NCBI GenBank assembly: GCA_947086625.1
Contig: CAMTZV010000063.1
Span: 1 to 7,310 of the forward strand
Length of the DNA: 7,310 bases
Source of the DNA: an uncultured bacterium
GTDB lineage: Bacteria > Bacillota > Clostridia > Lachnospirales > Lachnospiraceae
Reading direction: 5' to 3'
Shown: positions 1 to 5,327 of the stretch, piece after piece
Numbering within the stretch: the stretch's first letter is position 1
How the letters are laid out: every line of letters begins with the position of its first letter
Translations under genes and position numbers: made by a program
Notes under the pieces: model-generated
What the model was told of the DNA's origin: nothing
The model's input: the letters and a program-made list of their open reading frames with translations, nothing else
The model's database searches: none

Positions 1-1560
1 GCAAAGGAGGTTCCGGCGGACGGCAATATCCCGTTGACGTCGGAGTATTTCCCTGATGCGTGGTTTATGGATCAGGTAACGGTTTATGACAAAAATAAGG
101 ACGGTTTTTTGTCGTCGGAGGAAATCGCGGCGGTCACGGATATATGGTGCAGCTCAGATCTGACAGATTTTTCTCAGATACAGTATTTCACAAATCTCAG
201 GGAATTAACCGTGAAGAATGCGGATGAAGATATGAGACATGATATCTGGGTAGGCGAAGATCTGGATCTGACAGTTTTTCCCGGTCTGGAATATGTGAGC
301 CTGTATCTGGATTCTGGGAAAGCGCCTGCGGATGGAGCGAATATTCAGATTAAAATATCCGGGTTGGAGAAGCTGAAAAGCTTTCGCGTACACGACAGCG
401 CATTCGAGAAAGACGAAACTTACAGCGGCTCTCATGCGAAGATCGCGGCCATAGATTTTCGGAATACGAAAGCGATGGAGGAGGTAGTTGTTTCTGATGT
501 GCAGGGTGTTATTTTTGATGATACGAATCAGATAAAGAAAATTTATCTGGCAAATGTTGCGCAGATTGCAGCGGATCAATTTGATGGTTTTGGAAAGCTG
601 GAAAGCCTCTCGCTCTGGGCCAATGTTCCGGGTTTTACACAGATTGACCTGAAAGGGGCTGACGCCATTACGGAGCTGACCCTGAAAAACAAGTATCTCG
701 AACAGGTAAAAATTTCCGGGAAAAGCCAGCTAAAGACGGTGGAAATTCAGAGTGACCTGTTGAGGGATATTGATTTGTCGCTTATGCCGGGCCTTACAAG
801 GCTGGTCTTAGAATGTCCGGGATTGGAGAAAATTGATCTCTCAGCGGCGAACGCGCTGGAATGGGTGTCTGTCCAGAGCGATGTATTGAGTGATCTTGTC
901 GTATCAGAGAATCAGGAACTGAAAGACCTGAGAATAAAAGCGGGTGCATTGGCGTCTTTGAACGTTAGCAAAAATGCGGCTCTTGAAGAGCTTTCCATCG
1001 AATCAGGCCTGCTGAAAAAGCTGGATCTGAAAAAGAATAAAAAGCTGCAGCAGCTCTCGGTAGCATGTAAAAAAATGACTTCGCTGGATTTATCCGCCAA
1101 CACAAAACTGACATGGCTGTCTATTGACGGTACACCGTTAAAATCACTGAATCTGTCAAAGCTGAAGGAGCTGGGGCAGCTGTATTTTCAAAATAACACA
1201 AAGCTCTCAAAGCTGGATGTATCGAAAAACACGAAGCTGCGGACGTTAGAAGTGGAGAAGACGGCCATAAAATCGCTCGATGTATCAAAGCTGACAAAGC
1301 TCGATATGCTAAAAGTAACCGGAAACAAAAAGCTGACGAAGCTCGACCTGTCGAAAAACAAAAAATTATCCTATGTGGATGTGAGCAACAATGCGCTCAA
1401 GACATTAAAGCTGGGTTCAAAGGCAAAGATCAGCTATCTGAACTGCTCAAAAAACAAACTGACGACGCTGAATGTGCCCCAGTTGCCGTATTTGTCGGAG
1501 CTTGTCTGCGACAAAGAGGTGAAGGTGAAGGGCTATAAGGGGAAGATCACGAGAGTGTAA
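1..1560 (+). CDS. Secreted EF-hand / leucine-rich-repeat protein, first of three paralogues (5' end outside window)
   Basis: The frame is open from base 1 and ends at TAA 1558-1560, giving 519 visible residues. The first residues, AKE, align with the residues around the predicted signal-peptidase site (AQA|KE) of the two downstream paralogues, so the missing part is probably only a signal peptide. A TTG at 34 is in frame but is not a credible start, because the homology begins before it. Visible residues 30-41 form a consensus EF-hand loop (D1, N3, D5, G6, L8, E12; bases 88-123). An irregular LRR-like region follows to about residue 198. Residues 199-496 are 14 regular repeats of pattern LxxLxVxxxxLxxLDLSxNx, and residues 497-519 are a basic cap ending VKVKGYKGKITRV. 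There is no membrane anchor, LPXTG motif or cell-wall-binding domain. Family knowledge: such LRR solenoids bind proteins or glycans. The ligand is unknown here. Confidence 0.9.
   Translation, partial: AKEVPADGNIPLTSEYFPDAWFMDQVTVYDKNKDGFLSSEEIAAVTDIWCSSDLTDFSQIQYFTNLRELTVKNADEDMRHDIWVGEDLDLTVFPGLEYVSLYLDSGKAPADGANIQIKISGLEKLKSFRVHDSAFEKDETYSGSHAKIAAIDFRNTKAMEEVVVSDVQGVIFDDTNQIKKIYLANVAQIAADQFDGFGKLESLSLWANVPGFTQIDLKGADAITELTLKNKYLEQVKISGKSQLKTVEIQSDLLRDIDLSLMPGLTRLVLECPGLEKIDLSAANALEWVSVQSDVLSDLVVSENQELKDLRIKAGALASLNVSKNAALEELSIESGLLKKLDLKKNKKLQQLSVACKKMTSLDLSANTKLTWLSIDGTPLKSLNLSKLKELGQLYFQNNTKLSKLDVSKNTKLRTLEVEKTAIKSLDVSKLTKLDMLKVTGNKKLTKLDLSKNKKLSYVDVSNNALKTLKLGSKAKISYLNCSKNKLTTLNVPQLPYLSELVCDKEVKVKGYKGKITRV
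595..1488 (+). repeat. LRR-coding array of the first paralogue, 14 units
   Basis: There are fourteen in-frame units: one of 23 codons, then units of 21 codons with two of 22 (repeats 10 and 12). The consensus is LxxLxVxxxxLxxLDLSxNxK. Unit lengths sum exactly to the 298 codons of the array. Cysteines fall at the same strand position in repeats 4, 8 and 14. Confidence 0.85.
1498..1549 (+). repeat. Conserved 52-bp 3'-end segment, copy 1
   Basis: This codes for the C-terminal cap from ELVCDKE onward. It matches 3277-3328 at 50 of 52 bases (differences only at the seventh base and at a TAT/TAC codon) and 5202-5253 less closely. Confidence 0.85.
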
Positions 1561-1571
1561 GCGTTCCTGTT

Positions 1572-1613
1572 ACATCGGTTTTCACCTTTTATGCGAGGGG
1601 CGGAAACTGGTGT
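1572..1613 (+). promoter_or_regulatory. Possible intercistronic RNA hairpin between first and second LRR genes
   Basis: ACATCGGTTTTC (1572-1583) can pair along its full length with GGAAACTGGTGT (1602-1613), as nine Watson-Crick and three G-U pairs. A few further pairs are possible inside the 18-base loop (CCTT with GAGG). Because it uses G-U pairs it is stable only in plus-strand RNA. No T run follows, so it is not a standard terminator; it could affect mRNA stability or processing between the cistrons. It was found by eye, without a folding calculation. Confidence 0.35.
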
Positions 1614-1621
1614 GTAAAAGC

Positions 1622-1626
1622 GGAGG
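1622..1626 (+). promoter_or_regulatory. Ribosome binding site of the second LRR gene
   Basis: GGAGG lies six bases before the ATG at 1633, at ideal spacing, which fixes the start and keeps the whole signal peptide. Confidence 0.85.
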
Positions 1627-1632
1627 GGTACA

Positions 1633-3339
1633 ATGAAAAAAATACATGCATGGTTCGGCCTGATATGCTTTCTGGCAGCGCTGCTTTTTCCGGCAGCTGT
1701 GGCGCAGGCAAAGGAGATCCCGGCGGACGGCAAGATTCCGCTGACGTCAGAATATTTTCCAAACGAATGGTTTTTAAAATATCGGGCGCAGACGTATGAC
1801 AAGGATAAAAACGGATATCTGTCGCCCGATGAAATTGCGGAGGTCACGGCACTTAGTTGTGCCGTAGACCTGCAGGATCTCACATCGATCCAGTATTTTA
1901 CAAATCTGCGCGAGCTGAAGCTGGACAGGATCGATGAGGTAACGTTCAGGGATGGTGTCTGGGTTGGGACAGATATCGATTTAACGGTGTTTCCGAATCT
2001 GGAAAGCGTTTACATATCTCTGGATACAGGGAAAGCGCCCGCCGGTTCGCCAAAAGTTCAGATCAAAGCGTCCGGGCTGACACATTTAAAAAGTATACAG
2101 GTCGTGGACGAAATTTCAGGAACAGAGTGCAATTTTGACGGCTCCAATGCAAAGATCGATGTGATCGATCTGAGGGGAACACCTGCGCTGGAAACTGTAA
2201 AAATTTCGGATGCAGAGGGTGTCATTTTTGATGATAACAATCAAATCAGGGACATTCAGATTATCAATATGCAGGAGATTCCGAGTAAGCAGATCGGAAC
2301 GTTCAGGGAGCTGGAACGCCTGTATATCTGGGCGAATTTACCGGATTATACATCACAGGATGTATCGCAGAACCATGCCCTGACAAACCTTGAGATAAAA
2401 AACGATTATCTGAAAACGGTGGCGCTTGCAGGAGCCGACCTTATATCATCTGTAACGCTGGAAAGCCGCAGGCTTACGGATATAGATTTTTCAAAGAATA
2501 GAAATCTTGCAAGAATTTGTCTTGATTGTCCGATGCTGGAAACGTTGCATACGGAAGAAAATACAAAGCTTTATTATCTTACGGTTTCTTCCACACAGCT
2601 TCATTCAATCGATATCAGGAAAAATGTAGAACTGGAAACCTTGAGCTTGATATGCGGCGAATTAAATGCGCTTGACATTGGGCAAAATAAAAATTTGGAT
2701 TATCTGTATTTGTATTCGAATGTCATAAACAAACTGGATTTAAGGAAAAATAAAAAACTGACAGATCTCTCCGTGCTTTGTAAGAGGGTCAATTTACTGA
2801 ACTTATCCGGCAACACAAAATTGTCACGGTTAGTAATTGACAAAACGCCAGTGAGTTCATTAAATCTCTCAAAGCAAAAGAAGCTGACAGCTCTCCATAT
2901 CAGTAACAACCATAAATTAAAAAGGCTGGATTTGTCGTGCAATGAGCAGTTGCATGATCTGACAATCGAAAATACGTGGTTGAAGACAGTGGATACGTCA
3001 AAACAAAAGAAATTGCGCTGGTTTCTTTTCAGAGACAACAAAAAACTGGCACAGGTGGATTTGCAAAATAATAAATCGTTGATTTGGCTGGTTGTCAATG
3101 GAAGCAAAAAGCTGACAGCTCTGGATTTGGCGAATAACAGGAAATTGCAGACGGCAGACGTAAAAAACAATGCATTAAAGACGTTAAAGCTCGGAAGTAA
3201 ACCGAGCATGAAGTCTCTGGATTGTTCGAAAAACAAGCTGACATTGCTCGACCTGTCGAAGGCGACGTTTCTGCAGGAGCTTATCTGCGACAAAGAGGTG
3301 AAGGTGAAGGGCTACAAGGGGAAGATCAAGCGTATTTAG
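1633..3339 (+). CDS. Secreted EF-hand / leucine-rich-repeat protein, second paralogue
   Basis: This is a complete 568-aa gene. The ATG at 1633 has GGAGG six bases upstream and begins a classic signal peptide (MKK, a hydrophobic stretch to about residue 24, likely cleavage AQA|KE after residue 26). Residues 56-67 are a consensus EF-hand loop (D56, D58, N60, G61, L63, E67). Residues about 75-225 are irregular LRR-like segments (FTNLRELKL, FPNLESVYI, LTHLKSIQV, TPALETVKI). Residues 226-545 are 15 repeats of 21-23 residues, and residues 546-568 form the basic cap. Compared with the first paralogue it has one extra 22-residue repeat near repeats 12/13. It starts 72 bp after the first gene and is probably in one transcript with it. 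Its repeat section is locally AT-rich (22 G+C in 60 bases at 3061-3120). Export and LRR fold are clear; the ligand is not predictable from sequence. Confidence 0.94.
   Translation: MKKIHAWFGLICFLAALLFPAAVAQAKEIPADGKIPLTSEYFPNEWFLKYRAQTYDKDKNGYLSPDEIAEVTALSCAVDLQDLTSIQYFTNLRELKLDRIDEVTFRDGVWVGTDIDLTVFPNLESVYISLDTGKAPAGSPKVQIKASGLTHLKSIQVVDEISGTECNFDGSNAKIDVIDLRGTPALETVKISDAEGVIFDDNNQIRDIQIINMQEIPSKQIGTFRELERLYIWANLPDYTSQDVSQNHALTNLEIKNDYLKTVALAGADLISSVTLESRRLTDIDFSKNRNLARICLDCPMLETLHTEENTKLYYLTVSSTQLHSIDIRKNVELETLSLICGELNALDIGQNKNLDYLYLYSNVINKLDLRKNKKLTDLSVLCKRVNLLNLSGNTKLSRLVIDKTPVSSLNLSKQKKLTALHISNNHKLKRLDLSCNEQLHDLTIENTWLKTVDTSKQKKLRWFLFRDNKKLAQVDLQNNKSLIWLVVNGSKKLTALDLANNRKLQTADVKNNALKTLKLGSKPSMKSLDCSKNKLTLLDLSKATFLQELICDKEVKVKGYKGKIKRI
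2308..3267 (+). repeat. LRR-coding array of the second paralogue, 15 units
   Basis: There are fifteen in-frame units: one of 23 codons, eleven of 21 and three of 22 (repeats 10, 12, 13), summing to 320 codons. Repeats 12 and 13 (DNKKLAQVDL, GSKKLTALDL) correspond to a single unit in the first paralogue, so one was gained or lost here. Confidence 0.85.
3277..3328 (+). repeat. Conserved 52-bp 3'-end segment, copy 2
   Basis: It matches copy 1 at 50 of 52 bases and copy 3 at 43 of 52 by hand alignment without gaps. Confidence 0.85.
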
Positions 3340-3414
3340 CATATCTGTCCGGGAGGGCTGGATTGCGGCTTTTTTCCTCCGCCGTCAGGTGAGGGACAAA
3401 AGCTGCGGCAAACA

Positions 3415-3419
3415 GGAGG
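3415..3419 (+). promoter_or_regulatory. Ribosome binding site of the third LRR gene
   Basis: GGAGG lies six bases before the ATG at 3426. It favours this start over the in-frame ATG at 3435, which would be 15 bases away. Confidence 0.85.
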
Positions 3420-3425
3420 CGGCTC

Positions 3426-5264
3426 ATGAAAATCATGAAAAAATCTATACTGGCAGGCGCGCTTTTGATGAGTGCGGCATTATTCTTTGTTCCGGCGGAT
3501 ACGGCGCAGGCAAAGGAGGATTCGGCGGACGGCAACATTCCGCTGACAGCCGGGTATTTCCCGGATGAATGGTTGTTAAAGGAAGCGAAAACATATGACA
3601 GCGATGCGGACGGCGTTCTCTCGCCGGAGGAGGTGGCACAGGTCACGTCGATTTCGTGCAGGAAGGATGTCTCAGATTTTTCGCAGATTCAATATTTTAC
3701 GAATTTGAAGCATCTGAGCTTTGGCGTGCAGGATGAAGATGAATGGTACGGCGTATGGGCCGGCGGCGATCTGGATCTGACCGTATTTCCAAATCTGGAA
3801 AGCTTCTGGATGTGGGTGGATTCATCGAAAGGCCCGTCGAAAAACCGGATGATCGAGATCGACCTGTCAGGATTGGAGCATTTGAAAAGCGTAACGATTC
3901 TGGACTGGGCGCTGTGGCTGGGAGATTACGATGCTTCCAGAATACGGATCAGCGTTGCGGATTTGCGGGATACTCCGGCATTAGAGTCTGTGGATATTGA
4001 GGATGTTTTGCACATACTGATGGATGAGGCGGCTGGGGTGAATAATCTTCATCTGTGGGATGTCGGTGCGATACCGGCGACACAGATTTCCACCTTTGCG
4101 AAGCTGGAGCGGCTCTCAATCCGGGCAGATATACCGGAATTTACGTCGCTGGATCTCTCAAAGTGCCCGCTGCTCACAAATTTATGGATTATGAATGACG
4201 ATCTGGACACACTCGTGACCTCCGGGGCAGATAGCCTGCAAAAGATGTGGATTGAGAGCAGTGCATTGACCGACATGGACGTGTCCGCGAATGCGGAGCT
4301 TAAGGATCTCCAGTTAGACTGTTCAAAGCTGGAAACGCTGAACGTGACGGAAAATCGGAAGCTGGAAGAATTGAAGGTATCTTCAGAGCGCCTGGCGGCG
4401 GTCGATGTCGGGAATCAGGTGGAACTGACGTACCTGTCGCTGACCGCGGGCCGGCTGGAGGCGCTGGACGTCGGGAAAAACGCGAGGCTGACACGGCTGA
4501 CGGTTGATTCCGACCAGTTAGAGGCACTGGACGTCAGTAGAAACGGGGAGCTGGAATATCTGCATGTCGGCTCAAAGCGAATGACAGAGCTGAATTTGGA
4601 GGGAAATAAGAAGCTGAATGATCTTTCCCTGAGATGTGTGAAGCTCTCCTCGCTAAAGCTGTACTCCGACAGGACGTTGCGCTATCTGACGGTGGAAAAA
4701 ACACCGCTGACGCCGCTGCATCTGTCTGCGCTGACAGGATTGTATCGTCTCTATATTTATGAAAATACCGGACTGAAAAAGCTGGTATTGCCTGCACTGC
4801 CGGAATTGGTGGATCTTCGGGTGATCGGGACCAAAAATCTGGCAAAGCTGGATCTGTCGAACTGTCCGACAATTCGGTTCCTTTGGGTGGAGAATACGTC
4901 CCTGAAATCGTTGAGTATGCCGAAGCAAATAAAGCTTATTAGTCTGGATGTGATCGGGAACAGGAAGCTGACGAGCCTGAATCTTTCAAAAAATAAGGTA
5001 GTTTCTCATTTGAAAGTGACCGGAAATAAAAAGCTGGGCAAGCTCGATCTCTCAAATATGAAAGATCTGTCTTTGCTTGCAGACGTCAGCGACAACGCGT
5101 TGAAAACGTTGAAAATCGGAACAAAGAAGTACATGGATTATCTGAACTGCTCGAAAAACAAGCTGAAGACGCTTGACTTGTCGGGGGCGACGTGGCTGAG
5201 AGAGCTGGTCTGCGATAAGGGCGTGAAGGTGAAGGGCTACAACGGCGAGATCAAACGGATATAG
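3426..5264 (+). CDS. Secreted EF-hand / leucine-rich-repeat protein, third and longest paralogue
   Basis: This is a complete 612-aa gene. The ATG at 3426 lies six bases after GGAGG (3415-3419). A second ATG at 3435 is in frame but too far from that site. The signal peptide is residues 1-29 (KK, then a hydrophobic core, AQA|KE). The EF-hand loop is residues 58-69 (D58, D60, D62, G63, L65, E69). The irregular LRR-like region reaches residue 225; the FDD motif there (VIFDD in both paralogues) is replaced by ILMDE. Residues 226-589 hold 17 regular repeats, the most of the three. Repeats 6 and 7 share LEALDV and look like a local duplication. Repeat 16 has one extra residue. Residues 590-612 are the cap, ending VKVKGYNGEIKRI. 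No wall anchor or transmembrane helix follows. It is the most divergent of the three in the cap and the middle region. It is probably extracellular with a binding role. Confidence 0.94.
   Translation: MKIMKKSILAGALLMSAALFFVPADTAQAKEDSADGNIPLTAGYFPDEWLLKEAKTYDSDADGVLSPEEVAQVTSISCRKDVSDFSQIQYFTNLKHLSFGVQDEDEWYGVWAGGDLDLTVFPNLESFWMWVDSSKGPSKNRMIEIDLSGLEHLKSVTILDWALWLGDYDASRIRISVADLRDTPALESVDIEDVLHILMDEAAGVNNLHLWDVGAIPATQISTFAKLERLSIRADIPEFTSLDLSKCPLLTNLWIMNDDLDTLVTSGADSLQKMWIESSALTDMDVSANAELKDLQLDCSKLETLNVTENRKLEELKVSSERLAAVDVGNQVELTYLSLTAGRLEALDVGKNARLTRLTVDSDQLEALDVSRNGELEYLHVGSKRMTELNLEGNKKLNDLSLRCVKLSSLKLYSDRTLRYLTVEKTPLTPLHLSALTGLYRLYIYENTGLKKLVLPALPELVDLRVIGTKNLAKLDLSNCPTIRFLWVENTSLKSLSMPKQIKLISLDVIGNRKLTSLNLSKNKVVSHLKVTGNKKLGKLDLSNMKDLSLLADVSDNALKTLKIGTKKYMDYLNCSKNKLKTLDLSGATWLRELVCDKGVKVKGYNGEIKRI
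4101..5192 (+). repeat. LRR-coding array of the third paralogue, 17 units
   Basis: There are seventeen in-frame units: one of 23 codons, then units of 21 or 22 (22 in repeats 11, 12, 14, 15, 16), summing to 364 codons. The conserved cysteine repeat is the ninth here but the eighth in the other two paralogues. One extra unit therefore lies between repeats 4 and 9, and the rest lie downstream. Confidence 0.85.
5202..5253 (+). repeat. Conserved 52-bp 3'-end segment, copy 3 (diverged)
   Basis: It matches copy 2 at 43 of 52 bases without gaps. Several changes alter residues (KE to KG, KGK to NGE). Confidence 0.8.
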
Positions 5265-5283
5265 CGCGCGAATGGACGCGCAT

Positions 5284-5322
5284 AAAAACGGAGGCTGGAT
5301 TCGATACCAGACTCCGTTTTTT
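5284..5322. terminator. Bidirectional intrinsic terminator between convergent genes
   Basis: ACGGAGGCTGG (5288-5298) pairs with CCAGACTCCGT (5307-5317), with one G/A mismatch and an 8-base loop. A T tract follows at 5317-5322 and an A tract precedes at 5284-5288, so the RNA of either strand has a GC-rich stem followed by a U run. It lies 20 bp after the stop of the third LRR gene and 6 bp after the stop of the minus-strand gene. Confidence 0.88.
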
Positions 5323-5327
5323 AAACC

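Noticed and set aside
34..36. TTG as start of the first LRR gene
   Set aside because: The frame and the homology to the two paralogues continue upstream to base 1, so the true start lies outside the window.
1561..1632. Promoter for the second LRR gene
   Set aside because: No -35/-10 pair with acceptable sequence and 16-18 bp spacing was found in the gap.
2700..3293. Minus-strand open frame of 197 codons within the second LRR gene
   Set aside because: It arises from the repetitive Leu/Lys/Asn/Ser codon pattern read in reverse. Its Phe/Leu/Ser-rich translation has no family likeness, and it is fully covered by the sense gene.
3370..3375. T6 tract between the second and third LRR genes as a terminator
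   Set aside because: No stem longer than about three pairs ends just before the T run, and the downstream gene has no visible promoter of its own.
1..5264. BspA-type or internalin assignment of the LRR proteins
   Set aside because: The repeats lack the BspA (LRR_5) pattern of I-x-x-x-A-F, and there is no internalin-type Ig-like inter-repeat domain or LPXTG/GW anchor. Only a general EF-hand plus LRR call is supported.
5266..5281. Small GCGCG/CGCGC hairpin after the third LRR stop
   Set aside because: It has five pairs with a six-base loop and no T run after it. The stronger hairpin a few bases downstream explains termination.
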